Source of the DNA: Pseudonocardia alni
GTDB taxonomy: Bacteria; Actinomycetota; Actinomycetes; Mycobacteriales; Pseudonocardiaceae
DNA: 64,000 nucleotides
Assembly (NCBI RefSeq): GCF_002813375.1
Contig: NZ_PHUJ01000003.1
Location: forward strand, 2,976,001-3,040,000
Direction: 5' to 3'
Positions 20,190 to 30,428 of this stretch are shown one piece after another (the first letter of the stretch is position 1; the number at the start of each line of letters is the position of its first letter). A model generated the notes under the pieces. That model did no database searches and had not been told where the DNA came from. It was given only the letters and a program-made list of their open reading frames with translations. The position numbers and the translations under genes were made by a program.

Positions 20190-20691
20190 CCGCGTCCGTG
20201 TCCTCGACGGGGACGCCGCGGTAGGCCCGTCCCACCCACACCAGGGGTCGGCCGCGACGGCGCAGCCCGAGCAGCTCGACGACCTCGGCCGCGACCAGCA
20301 GCGACGCGCCGACCTCGGAGACCGACAGGACCCGGCAGCGCAGCGCGGTGCCCACGTCGACCAGCCACGGCTCCCCGGACGGCAGGGCCATCCACCGGAC
20401 ACCCGCTCCGAACCGTTCCGCGCCCGGGACGGCGAACGCCGCCGCGAGACCGGTGTCGGTGTCGTCGAGCAGGTGCACGACGACCGTCCCGCCCCCGGCG
20501 AGCGCACCGGCCAGCCGCGAGTCACGGGCGGTCGAGAACGACACCGCGGGCGGGTCCACCCCGACCGAGGCGACCGACGACGCCGTCATACCGACCGGCC
20601 CGTCGGGCCCGGTCGCGGTGAGCACGGCGACTCCGGCGGGGTGCCCACGGAACGCCGCCCGCAGGCCCCCGGCCGGATCGGCGACCGTCAC
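20149..20691 (-). CDS. Flavin reductase family protein
   Basis: 180 residues from GTG 20691, overlapping the sodA stop as GTGA. The fold of the flavin-reductase-like FMN-binding family is visible: [44 protein letters not shown], in which GMTASS binds FMN, and the mid-region VVHLLDD. It would reduce FMN or FAD with NAD(P)H for a monooxygenase. No oxygenase partner is adjacent. Translational coupling to superoxide dismutase is noteworthy, since flavin reductases leak superoxide. Confidence 0.88.
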   Translation of the reverse strand: MTVADPAGGLRAAFRGHPAGVAVLTATGPDGPVGMTASSVASVGVDPPAVSFSTARDSRLAGALAGGGTVVVHLLDDTDTGLAAAFAVPGAERFGAGVRWMALPSGEPWLVDVGTALRCRVLSVSEVGASLLVAAEVVELLGLRRRGRPLVWVGRAYRGVPVEDTDAVTAAADARPAPGR

Positions 20692-21287
20692 GCCCGCGCC
20701 CGGGCGAACCGCTCGGCGGCGTCGGCCCAGTCGACGACGTTCCACCAGGCCTTGACGTAGTCGGGCTTGACGTTCTTGTACTGCAGGTAGAAGGCGTGCT
20801 CCCACATGTCGAGCAGGACGATGGGGGTCTGGCCGGCGGGGAGCTGGGACTGCTGGTCGTAGAGCTGGTGGATGAGCAGGCGGTCGCCGAGCCGGTCGTG
20901 GCCGAGGACGGCCCAGCCGGAGCCCTGGATGGTGGTGGCGGCGGCGGTGAAGTGGGCCTGGAAGCCGTCGAAGGAGCCGAAGTCGGCGTCGATGGCGGCG
21001 GCGAGGTCGCCGGTGGGCTTGTCGCCGCCGTCGGGGGAGAGGTTGTTCCAGAAGGCGGAGTGGTTGACGTGGCCGCCGAGGTTGAACGCGAGGGTCTTCT
21101 CGAGTCCGACGACGGCGCCGAAGTCGTTCTTGTCGCGGGCCTCGGCGAGCTTGTCGAGGGTGGTGTTGAGGCCCTGGACGTAGGTGTTGTGGTGCTGGGA
21201 GTGGTGCAGCTCCATGATCTCGGGCGCGATGTGCGGGGCGAGCGCGGAGTAGTCGTAGGGCAGGTCCGGAAGCGTGTAGTCGGCCAT
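20688..21287 (-). CDS. sodA: Superoxide dismutase (Fe/Mn family)
   Basis: 199 residues from ATG 21287. Metal ligands are His 28, His 76, Asp 160 and His 164 ([15 protein letters not shown]). Residue 145 is Gln (LYDQQSQ), where the iron enzyme of M. tuberculosis has His, which points to manganese. It dismutates superoxide to peroxide and oxygen in the cytosol. Codon use is extremely biased to C/G-ending optimal codons, as expected for an abundant protein. A good promoter 10 bases upstream makes a leaderless mRNA likely. Confidence 0.97.
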   Translation of the reverse strand: MADYTLPDLPYDYSALAPHIAPEIMELHHSQHHNTYVQGLNTTLDKLAEARDKNDFGAVVGLEKTLAFNLGGHVNHSAFWNNLSPDGGDKPTGDLAAAIDADFGSFDGFQAHFTAAATTIQGSGWAVLGHDRLGDRLLIHQLYDQQSQLPAGQTPIVLLDMWEHAFYLQYKNVKPDYVKAWWNVVDWADAAERFARARA

Positions 21288-21296
21288 GCCCGCAGC

Positions 21297-21324
21297 CTGA
21301 TAGCTGAACCGGACTTCAGGTCAA
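21297..21324 (-). promoter_or_regulatory. sodA promoter, probably leaderless
   Basis: On the minus strand TTGACC (21324-21319) and TATCAG (21302-21297) are separated by 16 bases. The -10 box ends 9-10 bases before the sodA ATG, so transcription should begin at or within a few bases of the start codon. No Shine-Dalgarno sequence precedes the ATG. Confidence 0.6.
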
Positions 21325-21351
21325 GTGTGACGGCGGCCGCACGGCCCGACC

Positions 21352-21792
21352 TCAGTGGTCGTCGCGCCCGGTGAGCGCGTGCTCCAGCTCGTCGGCGAGG
21401 TGGACGACCTGGCGGAACGGGAACTCGAACCCGTCCAGCGCGGCCGGGCCGAGCGGGATCGAGTGCCGGAACACCACGACGCCCTCCTCCGCGGCCAGCC
21501 CACCGACCACCGACGGCCCCGCGAGCTCCAGGGCGCGGCCGAGGTCGACCTCGCCGAGCCGCGCGACCGGGGACTCGATCTGCACCCACTCCTGGTCCGG
21601 GTCGGCGACCGCGGCCGCCGCATCGGTGACCTCGACGCCGGGGCGGCCCGCACCCTCCCGCACCCGCTTCACGACGACGAGCTGGTCCCGGTCCTCGGTC
21701 GTCGGCAGCCGGAACCGCAGCTCGTCCGCGCCCTGGCGGACGATCTCGTACCGGACCACGACGTAGGCCTTCAGGTCCTCCCAGGTCGCCAC
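21352..21792 (-). CDS. Hypothetical protein, YbjN-like
   Basis: 146 residues from GTG 21792, with GGGGGAG about 8 bases upstream. The protein is acidic, with alternating strands and helices: an N-terminal WEDLKAYVVVRYEIV, a middle EWVQIESPVARL, and a C-terminal VVVFRHSIPLGPAALDGFEFPFRQVVHLADELEHAL. This pattern resembles the YbjN / type III-chaperone-like fold common in actinobacteria, though I make that link by eye only. No catalytic motif and no membrane segment. Transcribed toward sodA, 64 bp away. Confidence 0.7.
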   Translation of the reverse strand: MATWEDLKAYVVVRYEIVRQGADELRFRLPTTEDRDQLVVVKRVREGAGRPGVEVTDAAAAVADPDQEWVQIESPVARLGEVDLGRALELAGPSVVGGLAAEEGVVVFRHSIPLGPAALDGFEFPFRQVVHLADELEHALTGRDDH

Positions 21793-21940
21793 GCCCGTCT
21801 CCCCCTCGATCGTCCGACGGGGCCCACCGGACCCCGTCGCCGACCCTAGCGTGATCCGGACCCCGCGCGGCCGGGCCTCGCCTCCCGGTCGGGCGGAGCC
21901 CGCGCCGGCCCGCCTGACCGTCCGCGCCCGGGCCGATGTC

Positions 21941-22001
21941 GCCGAGATGCAGCCGAGGGCCGCCGCCCCGGCCTGCCGAGCGCCCTGAGCTGCATCTCGA
22001 C
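21941..22001 (-). terminator. Hairpin 1 of GAGATGCA repeat family
   Basis: Arms 21941-21960 and 21982-22001 are inverted with 17 of 20 positions matching around the core GAGATGCAGC/GCTGCATCTC. It lies behind the gene ending at 22199, so it could end that transcript. The second arm (as 21985-22004) can instead pair perfectly over 20 bp with 22032-22051 of the neighbouring element. Confidence 0.5.
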
Positions 22002-22031
22002 GCACGGGGCCCGCCGGACCGCCGGACCATC

Positions 22032-22097
22032 TGCGTCGAGATGCAGCTCAGCGGGCGCCGGAGATCGGCAGACCCCGCTGAGCTGCATCTCGGCGCA
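22032..22097 (-). terminator. Hairpin 2 of GAGATGCA repeat family
   Basis: Arms 22032-22055 and 22074-22097 match at 23 of 24 positions, around an 18-base loop. The core is the same GAGATGCAGCTCAG as in hairpin 1. It is the first of the two met by transcription leaving the 23650-22199 gene, so it is the likelier terminator. Confidence 0.55.
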
Positions 22098-22198
22098 CCG
22101 CGGTTCCGAGCAGTGGGACGGCGCAGGCGCCCCGGCGCGGCACAGCGGCCACGGCGTGCAGGGCGGGGGCACAGCGCCCCGGCGGGTGGGCCGGTGAC

Positions 22199-23650
22199 CT
22201 ACCCCGTCAGCCCGGTGGTGATCAGCTGGTCCACCGGGGCGCGGTCGTCGGTCAGGACCGGCGTCCCCGCGGTGAACGCGGCGGTGCGGGCCGGGTCGAG
22301 GACCGTGCCGGCCGGTTCGGAGCGGGCGACGGCGGCGCCGAGAGCGGCCGGGTCGAGCGGCCGGTCCGAGGCGACGACCACGACGTTCCCGCCGCCGCCG
22401 GGGGCGAACTCGTCGGGGAGGGCGAGGAGCATCGTCGTCGCGAACCGGGACCCGGCGGTCGCGGTGGCGGCCTTCACCAGGTCGAGCGGGTACCGGTCGA
22501 TCACGTTGAGGACGTAGATCCCGCCCGGGCGCAGCACCCGCGCCACCTCGTCGAGGAACTCCGCGGTGGACAGGTGCCAGGGCACCGAGCGGGCACCGAA
22601 GGCGTCGCCGACGACGAGGTCGGCGGAGTCGTCGGGCAGCGCGGCGAGGTTCACCCGGGCGTCGCCGGTGCGCACGGTGGTGCCGGGGATCCCGCCCGCG
22701 TCCAGGGAGCGGACGCCGAGGTCGATCACGCCCTGGTCCAGCTCCAGCACGGTCGAGGTGCTGCCGGGGCGGGTCGCGGCGAGCCAGCGCGGCATGGTCA
22801 GCGCGCCGCCACCGATGTGCACCGCGTCGACCGGGCGCCCCTGACCGAACGCGGTGTCGACGGCCGCGGCGAACCGCTTCGTGTAGGCGAACTCCAGGTG
22901 CGCGGGGTCGCCGAGGCGGACGTAGGAGTGGCGCAGGTCGTCGAGCACCAGATAACGACCGGCCGGGTCCGCGGGGTCGGTCCGGACGGCGGCGCAGTAG
23001 TAGGTGGTGTCGGCGTCGCAGCGCCCCGGCAGCGCGACGAGCGCGACGGCCAGCAGCAGTGCCGCGGCACCACCCTTCGCGATGTCCGAGCGCCGCCGCC
23101 GGGGCGCCAGGACGAGCCCGAGCACGAGGCAGGCGGCCGCGGTGACCAACAGGATCGCGCTCACCGGCAGGAGCGCGACCAGAACGAACCCGGTGAGGAA
23201 GGTCCCGGCGAGCGACCCGAGGGTGCCCGCCGCGGACAGCCCGCCGACGACCTCGCCCGAACGGTCCAGCCCGGTCAGCCGGGCCTTGGTGACGGCCGGG
23301 GTGACCGCGGCGAGCGCCGTCACCGAGACCAGGGTGGACGCGGCGACGAGCACCACGGCGGCGTACGGCCCCGCGCCGAGCAGCGGCCCGAGCAGCCGGA
23401 CCACCGGCCGTACGGCCAGCGTGCCGAGCCCGCCGACGACCATCATCAGCGCGGCGACCGCCACCGGGTCGCGCTCGTCGGCCCACCGCCCACCCAGCGA
23501 GGCGCCCGCCGCGATCCCGGCGAGGGCCACCCCGATCACGGCGGTGGTCGACTCGAGCGTCAGTCCGACGTAGGGCGCGACGAGCCGGGTCGCGAGGGTC
23601 TCGACGACGAGGATCGCCGCCCCCGAGACGACGACGGCGGTCCGGGCCAT
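22199..23650 (-). CDS. Membrane protein fused to spermidine-synthase-like domain
   Basis: 483 residues from ATG 23650; a GTG 12 bases upstream is an alternative. Residues 1-215 contain about seven membrane helices with an MFS-like spacing (GIAAGASLGGRWADERD between helices 2 and 3). The C-terminal 260 residues are a Rossmann methyltransferase of the spermidine synthase superfamily: VDAVHIGGGALTMPRWLAA, VLELDQGVIDLG, and ADLVVGDAFGARSVPWHLSTAEFLDEV. The fusion is the widespread bacterial 'fused MFS/spermidine synthase' type. Most of these have no proven polyamine activity, so the product should be treated as unknown. Confidence 0.85.
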   Translation of the reverse strand: MARTAVVVSGAAILVVETLATRLVAPYVGLTLESTTAVIGVALAGIAAGASLGGRWADERDPVAVAALMMVVGGLGTLAVRPVVRLLGPLLGAGPYAAVVLVAASTLVSVTALAAVTPAVTKARLTGLDRSGEVVGGLSAAGTLGSLAGTFLTGFVLVALLPVSAILLVTAAACLVLGLVLAPRRRRSDIAKGGAAALLLAVALVALPGRCDADTTYYCAAVRTDPADPAGRYLVLDDLRHSYVRLGDPAHLEFAYTKRFAAAVDTAFGQGRPVDAVHIGGGALTMPRWLAATRPGSTSTVLELDQGVIDLGVRSLDAGGIPGTTVRTGDARVNLAALPDDSADLVVGDAFGARSVPWHLSTAEFLDEVARVLRPGGIYVLNVIDRYPLDLVKAATATAGSRFATTMLLALPDEFAPGGGGNVVVVASDRPLDPAALGAAVARSEPAGTVLDPARTAAFTAGTPVLTDDRAPVDQLITTGLTG

Positions 23651-23684
23651 GGCGGGGCGCACCCCGCCATGGTGCCCGCCGGGG

Positions 23685-24704
23685 TCAGGCCCGCTTCAGG
23701 CGGAGCACGAGCTTGCCGGTGTTCTCGCCACGGAAGAGCTTGAGGAAGACCTCCGGGAAGTCCGCGACCGTGCCGTCGACGACGTCCTCACGGCTGCGCA
23801 GGCGGCCCTCGGCGAGCCAGCCGGCGAGCTCCGTGCCCGCCTCGCCCCAGCGGGGGAGGTAGTCGCCGACCAGGAAGCCCTCCATGCGGGCCCGGTTGAC
23901 CAGCAGATTCATGTAGTTCTTCGGGCCGGTCATGCCGCCCTCGGCGTTGTACTGGCTGATCGCACCGCAGATGACGACGCGGGCGTGCATCGCGAGCCTG
24001 CCGAGCACGGCGTCGAGGATGTCCCCGCCGACGTTGTCGAAGTACACGTCGACGCCCTCGGGGGCGAGCTCCTTCAGGCGCTGCGACACGTTCTCGGAGC
24101 GGTAGTCGATCGCGGCGTCGAACCCGAGCTCGCCGGTGATCCACGCGCACTTCTCGGGGCCGCCCGCGATGCCGACGACCCGGGCGCCCTTGACCTTCGC
24201 GAGCTGCCCGACCACCGACCCGACGGCGCCGGCCGCACCGGAGACGACGACCGTGTCGCCCTCCTTCAGCGCACCGACGTCGAACAGCCCGAAGTAGGCG
24301 GTCATGCCGGTCATGCCGAGCAGCGCGAGGTAGCGCTCCGGCGGCACGTCCGCGGTCGGGGAGACCTTCTGGAGGCCGCGGCCGTCGCTCTCCACGTACT
24401 CCTGCACGCCGAGCACACCGGTGACGGTGTCGCCGACGGCGAAGTCCGCGTTCCTGGAGGCGACGACCTCACCGAGGCCGAGCGCGCGCATCACCTCGCC
24501 GATCCCGACCGGGGGCGCGTACGAACGGCCCTCGTTCATCCAGCCGCGCATCGCCGGATCCAGCGAGATGTGGCTGACCCGGACGACGATGCGGCCCTCG
24601 CCGGGCTCGGGCACCGGCTCGGTGGTGTGCTCCCACACCTCCGGGCCGGGGGTGCCCTGCGGGCGTGCGGCGAGCCGTACCTGGTGGTTGACCTCGTTGC
24701 TCAT
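23685..24704 (-). CDS. NADP-dependent oxidoreductase (MDR family, LTB4DH/CurA-like)
   Basis: 339 residues from ATG 24704. It is a zinc-free medium-chain reductase: N-terminal GroES-like part with SLDPAMRGWMNEGRSYAPPVGIGEVMRALG, and a Rossmann motif SGAAGAVGSVVGQLAKVKGARVVGIAGG (about 155-182). VDVYFDNVGGDILDAVLGRL and the CGAISQYN block are diagnostic of the LTB4DH/CurA group, which reduces double bonds next to carbonyls using NADPH. The physiological substrate is unknown. It lies 92 bp downstream of the acyl-CoA dehydrogenase and may be cotranscribed. Confidence 0.92.
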   Translation of the reverse strand: MSNEVNHQVRLAARPQGTPGPEVWEHTTEPVPEPGEGRIVVRVSHISLDPAMRGWMNEGRSYAPPVGIGEVMRALGLGEVVASRNADFAVGDTVTGVLGVQEYVESDGRGLQKVSPTADVPPERYLALLGMTGMTAYFGLFDVGALKEGDTVVVSGAAGAVGSVVGQLAKVKGARVVGIAGGPEKCAWITGELGFDAAIDYRSENVSQRLKELAPEGVDVYFDNVGGDILDAVLGRLAMHARVVICGAISQYNAEGGMTGPKNYMNLLVNRARMEGFLVGDYLPRWGEAGTELAGWLAEGRLRSREDVVDGTVADFPEVFLKLFRGENTGKLVLRLKRA

Positions 24705-24796
24705 GACACCGGTCTACCCCCGTCACGCGCGCGGCACCGCATCACGGTCGTCACGCGCGTGACGGGAATGTCGTTCGGGGACCGAACGGATCGTCG

Positions 24797-25957
24797 CTAC
24801 AGGCCCAGGTGCCGCGCGATCAGCATCTTCTGCACCTCGGAGGTGCCCTCGCCGACCTCGAGGATCTTCGCGTCGCGGTAGAACCGCCCGACCGGGTACT
24901 CGTTCATGAAGCCGTAGCCGCCGAAGATCTGGGTGGCATCGCGCGCGTTGTCCATCGCGGCGTTCGACGAGACGAGCTTGGCGATCGCCGCCTCCTTCTT
25001 GAACGGCTCCCCCGCGACGAGCAGCCGCGCGGCGTGCTGCCAGGCCAGCCGCGCGGTGTGCGCGCGGGCCTCCATGTCGGCGATCTTGAACTGGATCGCC
25101 TGGTAGGAGCCGATGGTGTTCCCGAACGCCTCGCGCTCACCGGCGTAGCGGACGGACTCGTCGACGCAGCCCTGGGCCAGCCCGGTCGCCAGCGCCGCGA
25201 TCGCGACCCGGCCCTCGTCGAGGATGGACAGGAACTGGGCGTAGCCGCGGCCGCGCTCGCCGAGCAGGTTCGCCGCGGGGACGCGGACGTCGTCGAAGAA
25301 GAGCTCGCGGGTGTCGGAGCAGTTCCAGCCGACCTTGGAGTACTTCTCGCTCACCGTGAACCCGGGTGTGCCCGCCGGGACGAGGATCGCCGAGATCTCC
25401 TTGCGACCGTCGGGCTTCTCGCCCGTCACGGCGGTGACGGTGACGACCGAGGTGATGTCGGTGCCGGAGTTGGTGATGAAGCACTTCGACCCGTTGATCA
25501 CCCACTCGTCGCCGTCGAGCCGGGCGGTGGTGCGGGTGGCGCCGGCGTCGGAGCCACCGCCGGGCTCGGTGAGGCCGAACGCGCCGAGCGTGCGGCCCGC
25601 GGCCAGGTCGGGCAGCCAGCGCGCCTTCTGCTCGTCGGTGCCGAAGCGCAGGATCGGCATGGCACCGAGCCCGACGCCGGCCTCCACGGTGATCGCGACC
25701 GAGGAGTCGACCCGGGCCAGCTCCTCCAGGGCGAGGCAGAGGGCGTGGTAGTCGCCGCCCATGCCGCCGTAGGACTCGGGGACGGGCAGGCCGAACAGGC
25801 CCATCTCGCCCATCTTGGCGGTGATGTCGTAGGGGAACTCCTCGCGGATGTAGAGGTCGCCGATGACGGGCGCGACCTCCTTGCGCGCGAACTCCTCGAC
25901 CGAGGCGCGCAGCGCCTCGTACTCCTCGGCGGTGGTGGTGTCCTGGGCGGTGGTCAT
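24797..25957 (-). CDS. Acyl-CoA dehydrogenase (branched-chain type)
   Basis: 386 residues from ATG 25957, overlapping the accA1 stop as ATGA. FAD-enzyme signatures are present: [40 protein letters not shown], and the C-terminal [21 protein letters not shown]. The catalytic base is Glu 370 in [10 protein letters not shown], at the medium/short-chain position. Human isovaleryl-CoA dehydrogenase carries its Glu elsewhere, so an exact isovaleryl assignment is uncertain. Coupling to the carboxylase genes and the match in gene order with mycobacterial fadE19-accA1-accD1 support a leucine/branched-chain acyl-CoA role. Confidence 0.93.
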   Translation of the reverse strand: MTTAQDTTTAEEYEALRASVEEFARKEVAPVIGDLYIREEFPYDITAKMGEMGLFGLPVPESYGGMGGDYHALCLALEELARVDSSVAITVEAGVGLGAMPILRFGTDEQKARWLPDLAAGRTLGAFGLTEPGGGSDAGATRTTARLDGDEWVINGSKCFITNSGTDITSVVTVTAVTGEKPDGRKEISAILVPAGTPGFTVSEKYSKVGWNCSDTRELFFDDVRVPAANLLGERGRGYAQFLSILDEGRVAIAALATGLAQGCVDESVRYAGEREAFGNTIGSYQAIQFKIADMEARAHTARLAWQHAARLLVAGEPFKKEAAIAKLVSSNAAMDNARDATQIFGGYGFMNEYPVGRFYRDAKILEVGEGTSEVQKMLIARHLGL

Positions 25958-28014
25958 GCCTGCTCCTCCTGCGTGGCGGGCTCGACCACGAGCAGCACCG
26001 CGTCCTTCGCGACGGTGGCTCCGGCCCGGGCCCTCAGCTCGCGCACCGTCCCGTCGACGGGGGCGGTGAGCACGTGTTCCATCTTCATGGCCTCGACGAC
26101 GACCAGCTTCTGACCTGCGACGACGGCGTCCCCGTCGGCGACCTCGACGACCGTCACCGTCCCGGGCATCGGCGAGACGATCGGCCCGCCCGCACCGCCT
26201 GCGGCCGCGGCGGCCTCCGTCGGTGCCTGCTCGCGCACGCCCCAGGCCTGCCCGTCACGGCCGATCCAGACGACCCCGTCGGCACCCTCGGCGACGGCGA
26301 ACCGGCGGGTGCGGCCGTTCTGGGTGTGCTCCACGACCCCCGGTGCGACGGCGACGGTGCGGCACCGCACGGCCGCCGCCTCGGGTGCGACGGACGCGGG
26401 CACGCTGCCCGGGTCCCCACTGCCGGGCAGCGCCAGGTCGAACCCGGCGGCCCGCCCGCGGGCCCGGATCTCCACGGCGCCGTCGGCGCCACCGGTGACC
26501 AGGCGGCTCACCGTCCAGGCGGGCTCCCCGACCCGCCAGCCACCGGGGACGTCGAAGGGGTCCACCACGGGCCCGGCCGGCTCCCGGCGCAGCAGCCCGA
26601 GACCCGCGACCGCACCGAGGACGTCGGCGGGCACCGTGTCGTCGACGAGCGCGGCACCGCGCCGGGCGATCAGCCCGGTGTCGAGGTCACCGGCGCGGAC
26701 GTCGTCGTCGGCGAGCAGGGCCCGCAGGAACCCGATGTTGGAGTCGAGCCCGAGCAGCACCGTGTCGCGCAGCGCGGCGTCGAGCCGGCGCAGCGCCTCG
26801 TCGCGGGTGGCGCCGTGGGCGATGACCTTGGCCAGCATCGGGTCGTAGTCGGACCCGACGACGGTGCCGGTCTCGATCCCGGCGTCGACCCGCACCCCGG
26901 GCGGCGGCGTCCAGTCCAGCACCGGCCCGCCGGAGGGGAGGAAGGTGAGCGCGTCACCGGACACGGCGGCGGCCTCGGCGTACACCCGGGCCTCCATCGC
27001 GTGCCCGGTGAGCACCACGTCGTCCTGGGTGATCGGCAGCGGCTCCCCCGCGGCGACCCGCAGCTGCAGCTCGACCAGGTCCAGACCGGTGACCTCCTCG
27101 GTGACCGGGTGCTCGACCTGCAGGCGGGTGTTCATCTCGAGGAAGAAGAACTCGTCGGGACGGTCCGAGCTCACGATGAACTCGACGGTCCCGGCGCCGG
27201 TGTAACCGACGCTGCGGGCGGCCTCGCAGGCGGCGCGGCCCATCTCGTCGCGCTGCGCGGGGGTGAGCAGAGCCGACGGCGCCTCTTCGATGATCTTCTG
27301 GTGGCGGCGCTGCAGCGAGCACTCGCGCTCGCCGAGGTGCACGACGGCGCCGTGCGCGTCGGCCATCACCTGGATCTCGATGTGCCGCGGCGTGGTGACC
27401 AGCCGCTCGACGAGCAGGGTGTCGTCGCCGAAGGAGCCGCGGGCCTCGCGGCGCGCACCGGCGATCGCGTCGGCCAGCTGCTCCGGGGAGTGCACCTCGC
27501 GCATGCCCTTGCCCCCGCCGCCCGCGGACGGCTTGAGCAGCACCGGGTAGCCGATGTCGGCGACGACGGAGGCCAGGTCGTCGGTGAGGCCGGAGCCGTC
27601 GGAGCCGGGCACGACCGGGACCCCGGCCTTGGCGACGGTCTGCTTGGCGCGGATCTTGTCGCCCATCGCCTCGATCGCCGACGACGGCGGCCCGACGAAG
27701 GCGATCCCCGCCTGTTCGCAGGCGGCGGCGAACGCGGTGTTCTCGGACAGGAAGCCGTAGCCGGGGTGGATCGCCTGCGCACCGGTCGCCCGGGCGGCGG
27801 CGATCACGTTCTCCACCGACAGGTAGGACTCGCCGGCGGCGGCCGGGCCGATCCGGACGGCCTCGTCGGCGGCGCGGACGTGCGGGGCCGCGGCGTCGGC
27901 GTCGGAGTACACGGCGACCGACCGGACGCCCAGCGAGCGCAGGGTGCGGATGACGCGGACCGCGATCTCGCCGCGGTTCGCGACCAGGACGGTGTCGAAC
28001 AGTGCCGATCCCAT
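25954..28014 (-). CDS. accA1: Acyl-CoA carboxylase alpha subunit (biotin carboxylase + BCCP)
   Basis: 686 residues from ATG 28014, 8 bp behind accD1. The N-terminal biotin carboxylase has [16 protein letters not shown] at the start, ATP-grasp [15 protein letters not shown] near residue 160, [19 protein letters not shown] and [17 protein letters not shown]. After an Ala/Gly-rich linker comes the biotinyl domain, with the modified lysine at about 644 in [11 protein letters not shown]. With AccD1 it forms a two-subunit carboxylase. By operon context the likely substrate is 3-methylcrotonyl-CoA. Propionyl/acetyl-CoA cannot be excluded from this chain alone. Confidence 0.94.
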   Translation of the reverse strand: MGSALFDTVLVANRGEIAVRVIRTLRSLGVRSVAVYSDADAAAPHVRAADEAVRIGPAAAGESYLSVENVIAAARATGAQAIHPGYGFLSENTAFAAACEQAGIAFVGPPSSAIEAMGDKIRAKQTVAKAGVPVVPGSDGSGLTDDLASVVADIGYPVLLKPSAGGGGKGMREVHSPEQLADAIAGARREARGSFGDDTLLVERLVTTPRHIEIQVMADAHGAVVHLGERECSLQRRHQKIIEEAPSALLTPAQRDEMGRAACEAARSVGYTGAGTVEFIVSSDRPDEFFFLEMNTRLQVEHPVTEEVTGLDLVELQLRVAAGEPLPITQDDVVLTGHAMEARVYAEAAAVSGDALTFLPSGGPVLDWTPPPGVRVDAGIETGTVVGSDYDPMLAKVIAHGATRDEALRRLDAALRDTVLLGLDSNIGFLRALLADDDVRAGDLDTGLIARRGAALVDDTVPADVLGAVAGLGLLRREPAGPVVDPFDVPGGWRVGEPAWTVSRLVTGGADGAVEIRARGRAAGFDLALPGSGDPGSVPASVAPEAAAVRCRTVAVAPGVVEHTQNGRTRRFAVAEGADGVVWIGRDGQAWGVREQAPTEAAAAAGGAGGPIVSPMPGTVTVVEVADGDAVVAGQKLVVVEAMKMEHVLTAPVDGTVRELRARAGATVAKDAVLLVVEPATQEEQA

Positions 28015-28022
28015 GGGGGCCC

Positions 28023-29621
28023 TCACATCCGGAAGACGCCGAAGGCCGGGTCGGCCAGGGGCGCGTTGGCGGCGACGGACAGGGACAGCCCGAGGACGGT
28101 GCGGGTGTCGGCGGGGTCGATGACGCCGTCGTCCCACAGCCGGGCGGTGGAGTAGAGGGGGTGTCCCTGCTCCTCGTACTGGGCGCGGATCGCGTCCGGG
28201 TCGGCGTTGCCGACGGTGCCGAGCACGGTGGCGGCCTGCTCGCCGCCCATGACCGAGATCCGGGCGTTGGGCCACATGAACAGGAACCGCGGCGAGTACG
28301 CCCGTCCGCACATCGCGTAGTTCCCCGCACCGAACGAGCCACCGATGACGACGGTCAGCTTCGGCACCCGGGTGGAGGCCACGGCGGTGACCATCTTCGC
28401 GCCGTTGCGGGCGATGCCACCGGCCTCGTACTCGCGGCCGACCATGAACCCGGAGATGTTCTGCAGGAACACCAGCGGGATACCGCGCTGGTCGCACAGC
28501 TCCACGAAGTGCGCGCCCTTGGTCGCGGACTCGGAGAACAGGATCCCGTTGTTGGCGACGATCCCGACCGGGTGGCCGTGGATCCGGGCGAACCCGGTGA
28601 CCAGGGTGGTGCCGTACTCGGACTTGAACTCGGCGAACCGCGAGCCGTCGACGACCCGGGCGATGACCTCACGCACGTCGTAGGGGGTGCGGGTGTCGGT
28701 CGGCACCGCGGCGTAGAGCCCGGCGGGGTCGACGGCGGGCTCCTCGGTGGGGCGCACCTCCCACGGCCGCGGAGCACGCGGGCCGAGCGTCGCGACGATC
28801 GCGCGGACCCGGGCGAGCGCATCGGCGTCGTCGACGGCGAGGTGGTCGGTCACACCGGAGACCTTCGCGTGCAGGTCCCCGCCGCCCAGCTCCTCGGCGG
28901 TGACGACCTCGCCCGTCGCGGCCTTCACCAGCGGCGGGCCGCCCAGGAAGATCGTGCCCTGGTTACGGACGATCACGGCCTCGTCGCTCATCGCCGGCAC
29001 GTACGCCCCGCCCGCGGTGCACGAGCCGAGGACGGCGGCGATCTGCGGGATGCCCTGCCCGGACATCTGCGCCTGGTTGTAGAAGATCCGGCCGAAGTGC
29101 TCGCGGTCGGGGAACACGTCGTCCTGCTCGGGCAGGTACGCGCCCCCGGAGTCCACCAGGTACACACACGGCAGCCGGTTGTGCAGCGCCACCTCCTGCG
29201 CGCGCAGGTGCTTCTTGACCGTCATCGGGTAGTAGGTGCCGCCCTTGACCGTCGCGTCGTTGGCCACGATCACGACCTCCCGGCCGGCGACCCGCCCGAC
29301 CCCGGTGATCATCCCGGCGCCGGGGGCCTGGTCGTCGTACATGCCGTTCGCGGCCAGCGGGGACAGCTCCAGGAACGGCGACGACGGATCCACCAGCGCA
29401 TCCACCCGGTCGCGCGGCAGCAGCTTCCCGCGCTCGACGTGCCGGACCCGCGACCGCTCCGGCCCACCGAGCCGGGTCCGCTCCAGCCGATCACGCAGAT
29501 CGGCGACCAGGGCGCGGTGCGCGGTGTCGTTCTCCGCGGCGCGCGCGTCGGCCGGATCCACCGCCGTGCCGAGCCGCGGGGCCTCCGGGGCCGGCGCGGG
29601 TGGGGCCTGCGGTGCCGTCAT
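28023..29621 (-). CDS. accD1: Acyl-CoA carboxylase beta subunit (methylcrotonyl-CoA carboxylase-like)
   Basis: 532 residues from ATG 29621, with GGGAGGT 4-5 bases upstream. The carboxyltransferase shows both crotonase-type oxyanion regions: [26 protein letters not shown] in the N-domain and [40 protein letters not shown] in the C-domain. The latter [17 protein letters not shown] wording is typical of methylcrotonyl- rather than propionyl-CoA carboxylase beta chains. The first gene of the operon accD1-accA1-acyl-CoA dehydrogenase. Its promoter holds two copies of a GTTAAY-N4-GTTAAC operator, probably for the TetR protein at 32769. Confidence 0.94.
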   Translation of the reverse strand: MTAPQAPPAPAPEAPRLGTAVDPADARAAENDTAHRALVADLRDRLERTRLGGPERSRVRHVERGKLLPRDRVDALVDPSSPFLELSPLAANGMYDDQAPGAGMITGVGRVAGREVVIVANDATVKGGTYYPMTVKKHLRAQEVALHNRLPCVYLVDSGGAYLPEQDDVFPDREHFGRIFYNQAQMSGQGIPQIAAVLGSCTAGGAYVPAMSDEAVIVRNQGTIFLGGPPLVKAATGEVVTAEELGGGDLHAKVSGVTDHLAVDDADALARVRAIVATLGPRAPRPWEVRPTEEPAVDPAGLYAAVPTDTRTPYDVREVIARVVDGSRFAEFKSEYGTTLVTGFARIHGHPVGIVANNGILFSESATKGAHFVELCDQRGIPLVFLQNISGFMVGREYEAGGIARNGAKMVTAVASTRVPKLTVVIGGSFGAGNYAMCGRAYSPRFLFMWPNARISVMGGEQAATVLGTVGNADPDAIRAQYEEQGHPLYSTARLWDDGVIDPADTRTVLGLSLSVAANAPLADPAFGVFRM

Positions 29622-29645
29622 CGGACCTCCCGGGGAACGCTGCCT

Positions 29646-29679
29646 GTTAATGACCGTTAACAGGTTAGCGGTTGTTAAC
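29646..29679. promoter_or_regulatory. Tandem TetR-type operators between accD1 and the response regulator
   Basis: Two sites of the form GTTAAY-N4-GTTAAC (10-bp spacing between half-sites): GTTAAT-GACC-GTTAAC at 29646-29661 and the weaker GTTAGC-GGTT-GTTAAC at 29664-29679. The same motif occurs once more in front of the tetR gene at 32732. In this GC-rich sequence such AT-containing repeats stand out. The position is 25-58 bp upstream of accD1 and 45-78 bp upstream of the divergent response-regulator gene. Confidence 0.7.
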
Positions 29680-29723
29680 ACGTGGCGTCCAGAGCGGGCA
29701 TCCCGCGGACTACGCTGGGGTGC

Positions 29724-30413
29724 GTGCGCCTGCTACTGGTCGAGGACGAGAAGCCGCTCGCCGAGCTGGTCCGCCGCGGCCTCGCCGGGGAGGGTCACGA
29801 GGTGGAGGTCGCACACGACGGGCCCACCGGGCTGCAGCTCGCGCTGACCGGCCGGCACGACGTGGTCATCCTCGACATCATGCTGCCGGGCCTGTCGGGC
29901 TACCGGATCCTGCAGCACCTGCGCGACCGCGGCGTGTGGACCCCGGTGCTCATGCTGACCGCCAAGGACGGCGAGTACGACGAGGCCGACGCCTTCGACC
30001 TCGGCGCGGACGACTACCTGACCAAGCCGTTCTCGTTCGTCGTGCTGCAGGCGCGGCTGCGCGCGCTGCTGCGCCGGGCCGGCGAGGCCGCACCGACCGT
30101 GCTGCGGGTCGGGGACCTCAGCCTGGACCCGGGTACGCACCGGGTGCACCGCGGCGAGACCGAGATCCCGCTGACCCCGCGCGAGTTCGGCGTGCTCGAG
30201 CACCTGATGCAGAACACCGGGCAGGTCGTGACCAAGACCGACATCCTGCGCTCGGTCTGGGACGCCCACTACGACGGCGAGGTCAACGTCGTCGAGGTCT
30301 ACGTCGGCTACCTGCGCCGCAAGATCGACGCACCGTTCGGGACGCACAGCATCGAGACGCTGCGCGGCGTCGGCTACCGGATGTCCGAGCCCGCGCCCGC
30401 GCCGCCCCGCTGA
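29724..30413 (+). CDS. OmpR-family response regulator
   Basis: 229 residues from GTG 29724. A TACGCT -10-like box at 29711-29716 ends 7 bases before the GTG, suggesting a leaderless transcript. The receiver domain begins [15 protein letters not shown], with phospho-acceptor Asp in [10 protein letters not shown] (about 51), Thr in LMLTAKD and Lys in YLTKPFS. The winged-helix DNA-binding domain (about 130-225) ends in the standard TLRGVGYRM. The partner kinase at 30429 is encoded tail-to-tail with only 15 bp between the stops, an uncommon layout. Target genes unknown. Confidence 0.94.
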   Translation: MRLLLVEDEKPLAELVRRGLAGEGHEVEVAHDGPTGLQLALTGRHDVVILDIMLPGLSGYRILQHLRDRGVWTPVLMLTAKDGEYDEADAFDLGADDYLTKPFSFVVLQARLRALLRRAGEAAPTVLRVGDLSLDPGTHRVHRGETEIPLTPREFGVLEHLMQNTGQVVTKTDILRSVWDAHYDGEVNVVEVYVGYLRRKIDAPFGTHSIETLRGVGYRMSEPAPAPPR

Positions 30414-30428
30414 CCCGCGGGGACCCGC

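Larger units (their letters stand above)
21793..22198. other. 406-bp intergenic region with hairpin repeats
   Basis: No supportable gene. The interval is downstream of the membrane/polyamine-synthase-like gene and upstream of the YbjN-like gene. It contains four alternating copies of a GAGATGCAGCT-type element (listed separately) that can form two long hairpins. Confidence 0.7.

Noticed and set aside
20688..21287. Horizontally acquired sodA, because of its extreme codon use
   Set aside because: The bias is toward optimal C-ending codons, as expected for an abundant protein, and the gene is coupled to its neighbour.
24797..25957. A definite isovaleryl-CoA dehydrogenase assignment
   Set aside because: The catalytic Glu is at the medium/short-chain position and not at the isovaleryl position, so only a branched-chain-type call is justified.
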